Shown here: positions 15,801 through 23,791 of the stretch, piece after piece
How positions within the stretch are numbered: position 1 is the stretch's first letter
Layout of the letters: every line of letters starts with the position of its first letter
Assembly: GCF_000328765.2 (NCBI RefSeq)
Contig: NC_019954.2
Span: 810,501-874,500 of the forward strand
Length of the DNA stretch: 64,000 bases
Origin: Tepidanaerobacter acetatoxydans Re1
GTDB lineage: Bacteria; Bacillota; Thermosediminibacteria; Thermosediminibacterales; Tepidanaerobacteraceae
Direction: 5' to 3'
The notes under the pieces: model-generated
Database searches by the model: none
What the model saw: the letters and a program-made list of their open reading frames with translations, nothing else
Told to the model about the DNA's origin: nothing
Position numbers and translations under genes: made by a program

Positions 15801-16118
15801 ATAAGATTTACAGTAAATAAGAATAATAAAGATGTGGTAGCAAGTTCGGATTTCGGAAAACTGACCGCATCAGATGTAACTGATACACAAGCCGCCTTAA
15901 GCTTTAGCGCAGCGGTAGTTGATTCGGATATTGCAGGATATACGCTTTATCGCAATGGTAAAAAGATATCCGGAAATTTTGATGGAATCTTCACAGACGA
16001 AGACCTGCAGCCTGATACAATATACTATTATGAAATACGAGGCTTTGACGCTTCCGGAAAAAAGATATACAGAAGCAATCAAACAACAATCAGAACAAAG
16101 GCAAAAGTAATGGAATAA
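12831..16118 (+). CDS. Secreted GHL10 (DUF187)-type putative glycoside hydrolase
   Basis: A 1095-residue exported protein. The TTG start is set by GAAAGGAG at 12815-12822, and a signal peptide covers about residues 1-30. Residues about 30-375 hold three related beta-rich units. The last two begin with near-identical phrases (VLYDSSYDESTKTNGWG and IIYDSSYGDYTGTNPYG). Residues about 450-790 form a TIM-barrel of the glycosyl-hydrolase-like GHL10/FenI group, with AVWHRPRET, YAWVEDF, the GIQFDYMRYP motif near residue 600 and WPDYNK. A helical stretch (about 805-890), an Ig-like part and a C-terminal fibronectin type III-like domain follow. The family is thought to act on cell-wall or exopolysaccharide glycans; the substrate is unknown. 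No SLH or LPXTG anchor is visible. Confidence 0.82.
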   Translation: MKVTKTIALGAFIAAVFIIQFSAGASTIDIAASGMPKIVFENGTAYSVNLVDKEREQEQVAIYTRNFGEYTKPFADGVAEFVVVNNIVAYKNTNGLKGTYIPADGYVISYTKEKADFVNNVNIGEEAALVNLDVPILPEKYFKLGNLIVPIDDVNSQRNANCIVLYDSSYDESTKTNGWGMELTVVDGAVCDIADIKNDDGVVVDNNSPIPSNGVVISIHSGNSFYNKLHENVKLGDKVTVVTDNMKLYSAGKTTYDAFNPMSIEDNPLAWDKKNDKPYDGFRGPDQIIIYDSSYGDYTGTNPYGYEVTVQEDGKIINVGGNNLQIPDGGFVISGHGTRADWLQSYARLGSRVILNKEKQEIRIILTPDSYVDTADLAIKTAQDCLNLAKIQYIDIDYDEIQDKIDLTKSQMQKVHELLSQGEYRELIQTVNDIQNEANIAYYMTFESPKVENRAVWHRPRETSIDEVKQRLDMLQDININIVYLETYWNGYSIYPTNNEIMEHNPIYDGFDVLQAYITEAHARGIKLYAWVEDFLVGQNVAQKKPEWMIESRQGDRYFKDSLGTKYYYLNPAMPEVRDFISGMYKELVKKYDIDGIQFDYMRYPESGDYSNDFGYDSYTRQLFKNYAGADPASLTLEDKLWQDWCDFRVGIINSFAYRVISEVKSIKPDIQISIDVWPDYNKTIMDTFQNPKDWISQDYINTIIPMSYYLYEQPVVEDINKTQAFAKGHAQVNVGLATTTKPDIQILLRQIAAARAASANGVGIFELQSLFSGGYDSALKLGVFRQPAITTEDTEQSVNLMFSDILRKIDDIYLKYGGMDSEEAQKYKELVRNIKVDFKSDKDAVKSAGSIKNNIEDLVDIIDGDETLNMQVAAKVKADLNAALNILEEYISNHSFMANHKVREFQAVVPVKMLKEEKEAPLKVKAVFCDNSSAVMYLDSSQYKITTSDFQIADIDDDILRINKKGRATVIIEILDTFNFDTYKGADNKIRFTVNKNNKDVVASSDFGKLTASDVTDTQAALSFSAAVVDSDIAGYTLYRNGKKISGNFDGIFTDEDLQPDTIYYYEIRGFDASGKKIYRSNQTTIRTKAKVME

Positions 16119-16190
16119 GGATATTTGAAACTGGTGAATTTTTATGGATTAACAAGGTACCAGTATTTTATTACATCTGGAGGCAGCGCT

Positions 16191-17783
16191 GTGAATATTT
16201 TAGTGCTCAATGGCAGCCCGAAGGGAGAGCAAAGTAATACTCTCAAAATAACGAAAGCCTTTTTAAAGGGGCTTTGCAGCAAGCAAAGGCACAATATAGA
16301 CATTGTGGAAATCAAAACAAAAAACATAGAGCCCTGCCGGGGCTGCTTTACCTGTTGGACAAAAACGCCGGGTAGATGTGTCATTAAAGATGACATGGAA
16401 GAGCTTATTAAGCAATATATCAAAGCAGATCTTATCATATGGAGTTTTCCGCTCTATTATTTTGGTATGCCGTCAAAAATCAAGGCTTTTCTTGACCGCA
16501 TGCTGCCGACAAATTTACCATATATGAGCATAAACGAAGACGGGACAACGGGCCACCCTCCACGTTATGATTTATCACATCAATGCTATGTTCTTATTTC
16601 AACTTGCGGATTTTATACTGTAAAAAATAACTATGACGCACTTTTTCGCCAATTTGAGATTATATTCGGGGATAAACTGACGAAAATAATCTGTCCTGAA
16701 GGAGAACTTTTTTCTGTGCCTCAGCTTGACGGTAAAACTTCTGAATATTTATATTATGCAGAACAAGCAGGCAGAGAATTTGCAGAAACAGGGAAGTTTT
16801 CTGAGCTCACGCAAAATAAGTTAAATGAACTCATATTGCCGACGAAAGTATTTGTTGAAGCAGCAGATGCCAGCTGGCAGATTAATGAGCCTGCTAAAAA
16901 CAGTAACCAAGATGATAAATCTTATAACTTTATGCGGCAAATGGCTGCAGTATACAACCCGCAAAGTTATGTAAAAGATGCCGTGATTGAATTTTATTTT
17001 GCCGACATTAATAAAACATATCAGCTATGGCTCGAAAAAGAAAAGTGCATCCTGAAAACTGATGATTTTATGCCATATACTACACGAATTGAAACAACAT
17101 TTGATTTATGGCATAAAATTTCAGAGGGAAAAGCAAACGGTGCAGCGGTCATGATGAAAAAACAGTGCAGAGTCTTAGGCGACTTTAATACAATGCTCAG
17201 AATGGATGATTATTTTGGCACAAAAAAATCTATTCCTGAGGCTGAACCTAAAACCAATATGAATATCCTTTTAATTCAATGGATAATCTTATGGGTATTA
17301 CTGCCGATAAATAAAACATGGGCGGGTATTGCAGGGGTTATAATATGCTCGATTGTGCCGATTTTAACATACAAATTCAAACTGACAATATACGACAAAA
17401 TAAGTATTGTAATGGTTTCTGCTTTAAGTGTTTTAGCATTGCTTAACATAAGTTTAAAACTTATAGTTTGTTTATCCTACCTGCTGTTCGGGTTAATGTG
17501 GATTTTATCGTGCCTTGCCAAAATTCCGCTGACAGCCTACTATTCAAGTAATGATTATAATGGCGACGAAGCGTTTGCTAATCCGCTGTTTATAAAAACA
17601 AACAAGATTCTAACCTTAGCTTGGGGTATATTATATCTAATTATTGCCATATACTCATATTTCTTAATGAGCAGTGCCGTGGCAAAATACATAGGACTAA
17701 TCAATTTGCTCGCCCCCTTATTAATGGGGCTTTTTACAGCATGGTTTGCCAAATGGTATCCTGCAAGAATTGCAAGGGGGTAG
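16191..17783 (+). CDS. Flavodoxin/NADPH-FMN reductase fused to SCP2-like and membrane domains
   Basis: About 530 residues from GTG 16191, chosen because GGAGG at 16179-16183 precedes it; the frame is open further upstream but lacks a ribosome site. Residues 1-190 are a flavodoxin-fold reductase: ILVLNGSPKGEQSNT binds FMN phosphate, and CRGCFTCW and WSFPLYYFGMPSKIKAFLDR are typical of iron-sulfur flavoproteins and multimeric flavodoxins. Residues about 260-350 resemble an SCP2 sterol-carrier-type domain (GKANGAAVMMKKQCRVLGDF). The C-terminal 160 residues hold about five membrane helices. A membrane-bound redox role is likely; donor and acceptor are unknown. The EFR1 gene just downstream suggests shared electron chemistry. 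Confidence 0.75.
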   Translation: MNILVLNGSPKGEQSNTLKITKAFLKGLCSKQRHNIDIVEIKTKNIEPCRGCFTCWTKTPGRCVIKDDMEELIKQYIKADLIIWSFPLYYFGMPSKIKAFLDRMLPTNLPYMSINEDGTTGHPPRYDLSHQCYVLISTCGFYTVKNNYDALFRQFEIIFGDKLTKIICPEGELFSVPQLDGKTSEYLYYAEQAGREFAETGKFSELTQNKLNELILPTKVFVEAADASWQINEPAKNSNQDDKSYNFMRQMAAVYNPQSYVKDAVIEFYFADINKTYQLWLEKEKCILKTDDFMPYTTRIETTFDLWHKISEGKANGAAVMMKKQCRVLGDFNTMLRMDDYFGTKKSIPEAEPKTNMNILLIQWIILWVLLPINKTWAGIAGVIICSIVPILTYKFKLTIYDKISIVMVSALSVLALLNISLKLIVCLSYLLFGLMWILSCLAKIPLTAYYSSNDYNGDEAFANPLFIKTNKILTLAWGILYLIIAIYSYFLMSSAVAKYIGLINLLAPLLMGLFTAWFAKWYPARIARG

Positions 17784-17893
17784 GAAAGTTACGTAACAAA
17801 ACAAATATTTCTTACGACGAGGCAAAGGCAGTGCTGGAAAAACCAATGGGATATTCTTGAAGCTATCATAAATCTTGAAATCGGAGGAGTAAA
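17778..17893 (+). pseudogene. Frameshifted remnant of a UBA/DUF4342-like segment
   Basis: Between two redox genes, one frame reads KTNISYDEAKAVLEK and another, one base shifted, continues DILEAIINLEIGG. Joined, these match the UBA-like helix-turn pattern at the start of DUF4342 proteins (GVSYEEAKEALEK, then DLLEAIIYLE). It overlaps the stop of the upstream gene and is too short and broken to be functional. It may be a leftover of a deleted gene. Confidence 0.4.
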
Positions 17894-18664
17894 ATGATTG
17901 GTATATATTTTAGCGGTACGGGAAATACAAAATATTGTATAGAAAAATTTATATCCATCTATGATAAGAAAATTTCAGCAATCCCTTTAGAAGAAGCGGA
18001 GTTAGCTATAAATGAAATTTCAAGCCATGATAGCCTTATAATAGCTTATCCCATATATTACAGTAATCTGCCCAAGACAGTTCGAGACTTTATAATAGAC
18101 AACTCTCATATTTGGAATGGGAAAAAGATATTTATAATAGCTACAATGTCGCTTTTCAGTGGTGATGGAGCCGGCGTATCAGCAAGAATTTTGAAAAAGT
18201 ATGGAGCAACTATCACAGGTGGATTACATATAAAAATGCCTGACTGTATATGTGATGTAAAAGCGCTAAAACGTTCTTTAATGCAAAATACGAAACTAGT
18301 CGAAAGAGCTAATAATAAACTGGATATTGCTGCCCAGAAGTTGCGAAATGGCAAACCAACTCAGGAAGGATTGAGTTTTTTCTCTCATTTAGCTGGACTT
18401 TTTGGTCAGCGACTCTGGTTTTTCAATAAAACCAGAAGTTATTCTGACAAACTAAAAATTGATAAAGAACTTTGTGTTAGATGTGGTAATTGTGTAATGG
18501 TATGTCCTATGAATAATTTATCTATGCCTTACGAGGAACCGACTGTAAGCAATAGATGCACGATGTGTTATCGCTGCATTAACCAATGTCCGCAAAAAGC
18601 AATAACTCTTTTAGGTAAGAAAGTAATTACCCAATATACGGTTGAAGATTTTCTAAAAAAATAG
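17894..18664 (+). CDS. EFR1-family flavodoxin-ferredoxin protein
   Basis: A 256-residue cytoplasmic electron carrier. The N-terminal flavodoxin fold opens IGIYFSGTGNTKYCIEKF, the FMN phosphate loop. The C-terminal bicluster ferredoxin has CVRCGNCVMVCP and CTMCYRCINQCP, each with four Cys for a [4Fe-4S] cluster. Length and order match the EFR1 (emerging flavodoxin-ferredoxin) family of anaerobes. The ATG has a GGAGG site 7-8 bases upstream. It probably shuttles low-potential electrons to an unknown partner, perhaps the membrane flavodoxin encoded upstream. Confidence 0.9.
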   Translation: MIGIYFSGTGNTKYCIEKFISIYDKKISAIPLEEAELAINEISSHDSLIIAYPIYYSNLPKTVRDFIIDNSHIWNGKKIFIIATMSLFSGDGAGVSARILKKYGATITGGLHIKMPDCICDVKALKRSLMQNTKLVERANNKLDIAAQKLRNGKPTQEGLSFFSHLAGLFGQRLWFFNKTRSYSDKLKIDKELCVRCGNCVMVCPMNNLSMPYEEPTVSNRCTMCYRCINQCPQKAITLLGKKVITQYTVEDFLKK

Positions 18665-18720
18665 ACCAATTTTTTAGGCTGCTGCTTCCAAACAAAATTG
18701 AATACTTATATTATTAAAAT

Positions 18721-18765
18721 ATCTGCTGCGCGATGTCAAAAAGAAAAAACTATCGTACAGCAGAT
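18721..18765. terminator. Bidirectional hairpin between convergent genes
   Basis: ATCTGCTGCGCGAT (18721-18734) pairs with ATCGTACAGCAGAT (18752-18765), one G-U included. A T-rich run follows on the plus side, and an AT-rich TTTTAAT run on the minus side. It serves the EFR1 gene and the converging sigma/anti-sigma operon. Confidence 0.8.
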
Positions 18766-18813
18766 ACATTTTTATGCACCGATTAGGCAGTTATTACTTG
18801 TCTAAGCTATCTA

Positions 18814-19788
18814 TTATTTTATAGATTCTGCAATTTTTATGAGTTCATCTTTGGCGATTTCGCCTCTGCCTACCAGCATATAAATTACGCCGTTATATTC
18901 CCAGTCAAGATTACTGTCACCATACAGGACGGCGTCCTGACCGTTTATCTTCAATTCTTCAACCTCATCTGCTCCTGTCACATATCCTGTGTCCTCCTCG
19001 GCAACTCTCTGCTGCATGTAGACGAATTTCCCCGTTTCTTCATTTGCAAAATACAATCCTACAATTTTACTATTTTCTACGACGCCATTTTCGTCTCTAA
19101 AAAATTCTGCCTCTGTAAATTTATAACCTTCAGGTAAATAACTTGGAAGCTTGATATCAAAACAGGTATAATTATTTAACTGGTTGGGGTCTTTTATTAT
19201 CAGACACTCGTCGGCCCTAGCCTTCTCGTGCTCATTTTCGGTTACTATATTTCCATCTGAATCAATGTAAGCGATTCTTTCGCCATCAGCGGTATATACT
19301 TCCTCAGCATGTTCGGCTGAAAGTACTTTTAATGGATTGCCATCCTTATCAAAAATCTTGCCTTTTAATTTATCGGGGACAGGCACTGATTTTATGTCAG
19401 AAGGTTTACTTTCAAAAATTGTTATATGCCCAAGTGATATGGTCCTTACTATCTTGTCAACTACTCCCTGAGCAAAAGATGTTTGCATCAAGGAAAATCC
19501 CAACACACATACAAGCGCAAATGATGCAACTTTAGTGATAATACTCTTAGTTTTATTTGACTTTTTCAAAGTATCTTCTCTCCCTTTATATTTATTAATA
19601 TTTCTTAAAGCTCTCTCAAAGACTTTTTGTTTATCGCTGTCCTTGCTAAAATCCTTATCTGCCATTGTTTTACCCAATTCCAAAAGCTTAATGTATTCTT
19701 CGGATTGCGTAATGTCTAATCGCTTTATGCCCTTTAAATAAGCATCTATGTCCGTAGAAAACATGTCTTCAAGTCTCTTTTTCTCCAA
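18814..19788 (-). CDS. Membrane anti-sigma-like protein with DUF4367 C-terminus
   Basis: 324 residues. The cytoplasmic N-terminus (1-85) is charged and helical, as in anti-sigma factors. One membrane helix lies at about 86-107 (SIITKVASFALVCVLGFSLM). The extracellular part ends in a DUF4367-type module of about 115 residues (LPSYLPEGYKFTEAEFF to the C-terminus) that may sense a surface signal. It starts two bases after the stop of the ECF sigma gene (19791), so the pair is translationally coupled. Role as the cognate anti-sigma is inferred from order and topology; no ZAS zinc motif is seen. Confidence 0.75.
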   Translation of the reverse strand: MEKKRLEDMFSTDIDAYLKGIKRLDITQSEEYIKLLELGKTMADKDFSKDSDKQKVFERALRNINKYKGREDTLKKSNKTKSIITKVASFALVCVLGFSLMQTSFAQGVVDKIVRTISLGHITIFESKPSDIKSVPVPDKLKGKIFDKDGNPLKVLSAEHAEEVYTADGERIAYIDSDGNIVTENEHEKARADECLIIKDPNQLNNYTCFDIKLPSYLPEGYKFTEAEFFRDENGVVENSKIVGLYFANEETGKFVYMQQRVAEEDTGYVTGADEVEELKINGQDAVLYGDSNLDWEYNGVIYMLVGRGEIAKDELIKIAESIK

Positions 19789-19790
19789 GA

Positions 19791-20351
19791 TTATCCCATC
19801 CTTTCTAATTCTTTTTTCAATTTCTTCATAGTGCGAAAAAGTATCACCCCGACATTGTTTTCTGTAAGACCTAACAGCTTTGAAATTTCTACATTTTTTA
19901 AACCTGCACCGAATTTAAGTGCCACGATGCTTCTTTCTCTTTCATCTAAAATACTTAGGGCTTTTAAAAGTTCATCATTGGTTTCAGCTATTTCCACAAT
20001 ATCTTCAGGAGTTTTTTTCTTTGATATTAAATTCTTGATTGTATCAATAGAGAAGAATTTGTGGTTTTGCAGGTTCCTAAAATAATCATTTACTGTATTT
20101 CTGGCTATGGCGAATAGCCATACTTCGAAAGGAGACTTAGTTTCATCATAGGTGTTTATCTTAATCATTACTTTTTCGAATACTTGGCTAGTCAAATCCT
20201 CTGCTGTATAGTAATGATTTACTCGATAGTATACGAAATTAAACACCTTCTTGTAATAAGTTTCAAAAATATAGGTAAATTCTTTTTCCATATCTAATAA
20301 TTCCGGAATTTCTCTTTTAGATTGAGCATCGATTAAAGCGAGCTTCGGCAA
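19791..20351 (-). CDS. ECF-type RNA polymerase sigma factor
   Basis: 186 residues. Sigma region 2 includes YYKKVFNFVYYRVNHYYTAEDLTSQVFEKV and WLFAIARNTVNDYFR. Region 4 at the C-terminus has LSILDERERSIVALKFGAGLKN and the helix-turn-helix EISKLLGLTENNVGVILFRTMKKLKK. The TTG start is preceded by GGAGGAGGAG. It forms a two-gene operon with the membrane protein that follows and is divergent from a second ECF sigma gene at 20668. Confidence 0.9.
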   Translation of the reverse strand: MPKLALIDAQSKREIPELLDMEKEFTYIFETYYKKVFNFVYYRVNHYYTAEDLTSQVFEKVMIKINTYDETKSPFEVWLFAIARNTVNDYFRNLQNHKFFSIDTIKNLISKKKTPEDIVEIAETNDELLKALSILDERERSIVALKFGAGLKNVEISKLLGLTENNVGVILFRTMKKLKKELERMG

Positions 20352-20667
20352 ATTTTTGTTCTCCTCCTCCCAATCAATTTTTACTTAGCTAAGTAAGTCT
20401 TTCTATATGTTAATACGAATAATATTTAATTTCATTACAAAAAGAAAAATAATTTGTTGGCAAAGATTGCAACTCAAAGCATGGCATCGATGAAAATGAT
20501 ATATTAAAAATGACGTAAGGCATGATATATAAAACTAAGTTTTATATTGAAATTGCAACTTATATTGATATAAAAATATCGATTGTTTTCGATTTTATGT
20601 CACAAAACCGTTATTTGAATTGTTATAAGAGTACAGTCGGCTGATAAAAAGTGAAAGGAGATAATGG
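20352..20667. other. Divergent intergenic region between two ECF sigma genes
   Basis: This 316-base, very AT-rich region must hold promoters for both sigma genes. On the plus side, TGTCACA (near 20597) and GTTATA lie at ECF-like spacing upstream of the 20668 gene, but this is only suggestive. No gene or strong hairpin is seen. Confidence 0.4.
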
Positions 20668-21204
20668 ATGAGTGATACAGATCTGGGACAGCGGTTTGCC
20701 ACCGGTGGAGAGGATGAGCTGGAAGAAGTAATCAATCTCTATGGTGAAAAACTTCTTCGCTACGCAACTGCTATCCTGTGCGACTACCATGAAGCGGAAA
20801 ACGTGGTGCAGGATGTTTTTCTTTCAGCTTATCAAAACCGTAAAGCTTTTGACGGCAAAAATCTTTCCGCATGGCTGTATAAAATTACATATAATCGCAG
20901 TCTAAACCAACTAAAAAAGCGCAGAATTTTATGTTTTAGTGAAATCCGCGCCCAAGCAGTTTCGCCTATAGATGATACAGGTCTGAGTGACGAAACACTT
21001 TGTGCTCTACGGCGGCTTAAACCAAAAGAACGGGCCCTGCTTTATGGGCGGATAATGGAAGAATTGAGCTATGAGGAACTTTCCCAACTATCAGGGTGTT
21101 CTCCTGCTGCTTTGCGCAAGCGATACGAGCGGGCAAAAAATAAGCTGGCGGCCTACCTGACCGCCGGGCAATATGGAAAGGAGACAAAACATGAGTACAT
21201 TTGA
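20668..21204 (+). CDS. ECF-type RNA polymerase sigma factor
   Basis: 178 residues with region 2 (YGEKLLRYATAILCDYHEAENVVQDVFLSAY, WLYKITYNRSLNQLKKRR) and region 4 (LRRLKPKERALLYGRIMEELSYEELSQLSG, then SPAALRKRYERAKNKL). AAAGGAG precedes the ATG. It overlaps the next gene by 14 bases, which indicates coupled translation with a putative anti-sigma protein. GC content is visibly higher than in the neighbouring sigma operon. Confidence 0.9.
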   Translation: MSDTDLGQRFATGGEDELEEVINLYGEKLLRYATAILCDYHEAENVVQDVFLSAYQNRKAFDGKNLSAWLYKITYNRSLNQLKKRRILCFSEIRAQAVSPIDDTGLSDETLCALRRLKPKERALLYGRIMEELSYEELSQLSGCSPAALRKRYERAKNKLAAYLTAGQYGKETKHEYI

Positions 21205-22663
21205 TAAGAACGAACAAGATATACATGATGCACTTTCTCGAATCACTGTTGATGAAAGCAAGCTTGTCGAACAGGTTAAAAGGCGATTGAATGAACAAGC
21301 TCCTAACACCATACAGCGCCGAATGCGACGGCCTATGACTGCAGCTATAGCGCTAGTGATGTCGGTGATGCTGTTTGTCACGGTGGCAGTTGCAGCCCAG
21401 GGTGGCTTTGATTGGTTTATCAAAAGATTCAACCCATCCTTTGGCGAGATTGCAGAGCCTGTTGAGGCATATTGTGAAGATCAGGGAATCCGCATGGAGG
21501 TCATCGGCGCACAAAAGTATGACAATATGGCAGTTATATACCTGTCACTTCAAGATGTAAGCGGGCAAAACCGACTGACTGAGCAAACCGATTTCCAGGA
21601 CGGGTTTACCGTGAAAATGAATACGCAGGCGCAAGAAGAAGCAAAGGGCCAAACAGACGAAATTGTCGCCAGCTTCGGCTACGGGCAAAAAATGCTCTAC
21701 TTTGATGAGGAAACCAATACCATATATTATGAATTCACTATTACAGCCGATGCGGATTCACCGCTGTCCGATCCGTTGGAATTAGGCAGCTTTCTTATAT
21801 ATTTTGATAAAAGGTCATATGAAGAGCCGGTTTCTATATCCCTGTCGGACATTAAGGAGGCTGAAACTGTATCCATACGTGGAGGCCAGATTTGGGGCGG
21901 CTCGGACTTACCGGACGACCTCATTTGGGGCAGGAGCAGCTCGGACTTGCCGGACGATCTTGACGAACTGACAACGGTCCTTGCTCCCGGCAATTATGCA
22001 CCCATGCCCCACGGGGAAGCCGACCAATGGATTTCAAACATTGGTATTATCAATGGAAAACTGCATGTTCAGACAGGCAAGCTTCTTCATAAAGAGTTCG
22101 GCAGCACAGACCCCAATCTAAATCTTAAAACCCCGGACGGTAACTTCATTAATCCGGACTATGTATTGGATCTTTACGGCGATAAGGACTGCCGCCTGCT
22201 AGACCTGGAAGAAAGCGACTACGGGGATGCGGTATATAGATACGAAGAAGCTATCTTTTCTATAGACACCGAGGAACTTGATGGCTATACCCTTTGCTAT
22301 GCCGGCTCGGTTTATTCCGGTGTAAAAGGCCGGTGGAAGGTAGCTGTAAATCTGAGTGACACCAGCCGCAAGATGCGCATCATTACAAATGATATTCCTG
22401 TTGAAGGCCATCTTTTTGAGCATATAACCCTTAGTCCTTTGGGACTTCAAGTAATTGGATCATATAACGGTAAAGAGTGCATGGCAAGTGAAATGTCTGT
22501 GGCAGTTGAGACTGCCGATGGCGTTATTACGCTTCAAGGCGGCGGCGGCAGCTATAACTCTCAAGAACAGACCTTTAATTTGCACTGGAACACGGAAACT
22601 CCGCTTGATGTTACCACTGTCACCGCTGTCATTATAAACGACACCCATATTCCGGTCCAATAG
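21191..22663 (+). CDS. Membrane anti-sigma-like protein (DUF4179-type topology)
   Basis: 490 residues from ATG 21191, chosen because GGAAAGGAG lies 7 bases upstream; an upstream in-frame start at 21173 lacks a site. The N-terminal 45 residues are cytoplasmic. One membrane helix lies at about 47-67 (TAAIALVMSVMLFVTVAVAA). A large extracellular region begins GGFDWFIKRFNPSFG, as in DUF4179 anti-sigma-like proteins. A tandem duplication inside the gene (21890-21922 and 21923-21961) repeats IWGGSDLPDDL as IWGRSSSDLPDDL. Probably controls the sigma factor encoded just before it; signal unknown. Confidence 0.7.
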   Translation: MSTFDKNEQDIHDALSRITVDESKLVEQVKRRLNEQAPNTIQRRMRRPMTAAIALVMSVMLFVTVAVAAQGGFDWFIKRFNPSFGEIAEPVEAYCEDQGIRMEVIGAQKYDNMAVIYLSLQDVSGQNRLTEQTDFQDGFTVKMNTQAQEEAKGQTDEIVASFGYGQKMLYFDEETNTIYYEFTITADADSPLSDPLELGSFLIYFDKRSYEEPVSISLSDIKEAETVSIRGGQIWGGSDLPDDLIWGRSSSDLPDDLDELTTVLAPGNYAPMPHGEADQWISNIGIINGKLHVQTGKLLHKEFGSTDPNLNLKTPDGNFINPDYVLDLYGDKDCRLLDLEESDYGDAVYRYEEAIFSIDTEELDGYTLCYAGSVYSGVKGRWKVAVNLSDTSRKMRIITNDIPVEGHLFEHITLSPLGLQVIGSYNGKECMASEMSVAVETADGVITLQGGGGSYNSQEQTFNLHWNTETPLDVTTVTAVIINDTHIPVQ

Positions 22664-22852
22664 CAAAATGACAAGCCGTTTTCAACCCCTGAATAGTTAC
22701 AATGGGAGGGGAAAAGTTGTAGCTTGCTTGACGGTATAAGAAATGAATAATATTATATAACTACATTGACTGTGAAGAACACTGGCTTGCGGCAGACGGA
22801 TTTGTGCGAAAGTTAATGGTAAATCCGGGCATTATTAAAGGGAGGCTGTGCT

Positions 22853-23308
22853 ATGAAACTGGCAGAGGCGTTAATATTAAGATCAGATTTACAAAAGAGA
22901 ATAGAACAACTTAAAAATAGGTTAAGAAATAATGTAATGGTTCAAGAAGGCGAAAAGCCAAGTGAAGAACCGGACGTTCTATTAGAGGAATTGGATGATT
23001 GCTTATTAGAATTGACAGATATTATTAAACGAATAAATAAGACAAACAATGCAACAAAGTTTAACAAAGAATGGACTTTAGCGGACGCATTAGCGGAAAG
23101 AGATAAGCTGTGGGAAAAAAGATTAGTTTTATCACATATAACTGAGGCGGCCAGTGTAAAGCAAGATAGATATTCCAGAACTGAAATTAAATATATTAGT
23201 GTAGTAAATGTAAAAGAATTGCAAAAACAGATAGATAAATTGTCAAAAGAGTATAGAGAGCTCGATACTAAAATTCAAGGACTGAATTGGACTATAGATT
23301 TAATCTAA
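22853..23308 (+). CDS. DIP1984-family protein
   Basis: 151 residues, entirely charged helical sequence with coiled-coil character. MKLAEALILRSDLQKRIEQLKNRL, then LLEELDDCLLELTDIIKRIN and KEWTLADALAERDKL match the DIP1984 (septicolysin-like) family, whose members are cytoplasmic proteins of about 150 residues and unproven function. AAAGGGAGG precedes the ATG. No obvious operon partner: 189 bases separate it from the upstream anti-sigma gene. Confidence 0.85.
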   Translation: MKLAEALILRSDLQKRIEQLKNRLRNNVMVQEGEKPSEEPDVLLEELDDCLLELTDIIKRINKTNNATKFNKEWTLADALAERDKLWEKRLVLSHITEAASVKQDRYSRTEIKYISVVNVKELQKQIDKLSKEYRELDTKIQGLNWTIDLI

Positions 23309-23350
23309 ACAAAGTTGGTAGCTGTAAATTATAAAAGTGAGTACAAACCT

Positions 23351-23419
23351 TATAACTAGGTCAAAGTTATACTGATGGTGGCTTTGGGGCAAAGCCGGTG
23401 GTTCGATTCCACATATAAC
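23351..23419 (+). ncRNA. tRNA-like structured element, candidate non-coding RNA or tRNA relic
   Basis: GTTATA (23366-23371) pairs with TATAAC (23414-23419) as an acceptor-like stem. GGCTTTG-GGG-CAAAGCC (23380-23396) is a perfect 7-bp hairpin. GTGG-TTCGATT-CCAC (23398-23412) is a textbook T-arm with the TTCGATT loop. A second TATAAC at 23351-23356 could pair with the same GTTATA, giving two exclusive folds. There is no D-arm or anticodon arm, so this is not a working tRNA. Confidence 0.4.
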
Positions 23420-23540
23420 AAATTAAGCCCATAAATGTTACACCAGTACAAATAGATTGTTATTGTTACTACCATGTACTAATTTATAATTTAAAGCGAG
23501 GGTGGGTAAGGGGAATCAAAAGCATAGGATGCTCTATTAG

Positions 23541-23579
23541 AGCTGTAAATGAACTATTTGTTCGTTTATAGCTTTTTTA
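23541..23579 (+). terminator. Intrinsic terminator
   Basis: AGCTGTAAATGAAC (23541-23554) pairs with 23560-23573 over a 5-base loop, with two G-U pairs, followed by a T-run. It ends transcription entering from the DIP1984 gene or from the tRNA-like element. Confidence 0.85.
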
Positions 23580-23737
23580 TTTCAAAATCACCGCTTTATC
23601 CAGTCGAAAATATGCAGAATATATCTTTTTTGATATAACAATATTAATCTTAATGAATTAAAACTTATAGGGAATTTTGTATCCCATGGTAATTATGTAA
23701 CGGGAAATCTGAAAACTGCATAGGATTAATTTACTAC

Positions 23738-23791
23738 TTGACACGTATTACGCAACACGATATTATAAACATATACTACGTTTTACGTAAT
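23738..23791 (+). promoter_or_regulatory. Promoter and palindromic operator of the PadR gene
   Basis: TTGACA (23738-23743), a 17-base spacer and TATTAT (23761-23766) make a strong sigma-A promoter. A dyad centred at 23769 has arms 23747-23759 and 23779-23791, matching at 11 of 13 positions (ATTACG...ACG against CGT...CGTAAT). The arms flank the -10 box and reach close to the ribosome site, as expected for autorepression by PadR. Confidence 0.75.

Larger units (their letters stand above)
23309..23737. other. Gene-free stretch with a tRNA-like fold and a terminator
   Basis: No coding frame is credible here. It contains a compact tRNA-like folded segment (23351-23419) and, 120 bases later, a strong intrinsic terminator. 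The two together look like a small RNA or a relic of a recombined tRNA gene; the remainder up to the PadR promoter is AT-rich. Confidence 0.45.

Noticed and set aside
22741-22852. Short protein-like reading (ADGFVRKLMVNPG) and hairpin CGGATTT/AAATCCG before the DIP1984 gene
   Set aside because: Too short, no start, and no recognisable family; may be a gene trace but not supportable.
23366-23420. A functional tRNA gene
   Set aside because: The T-arm is good but there is no D-arm or anticodon arm and the span is too short.
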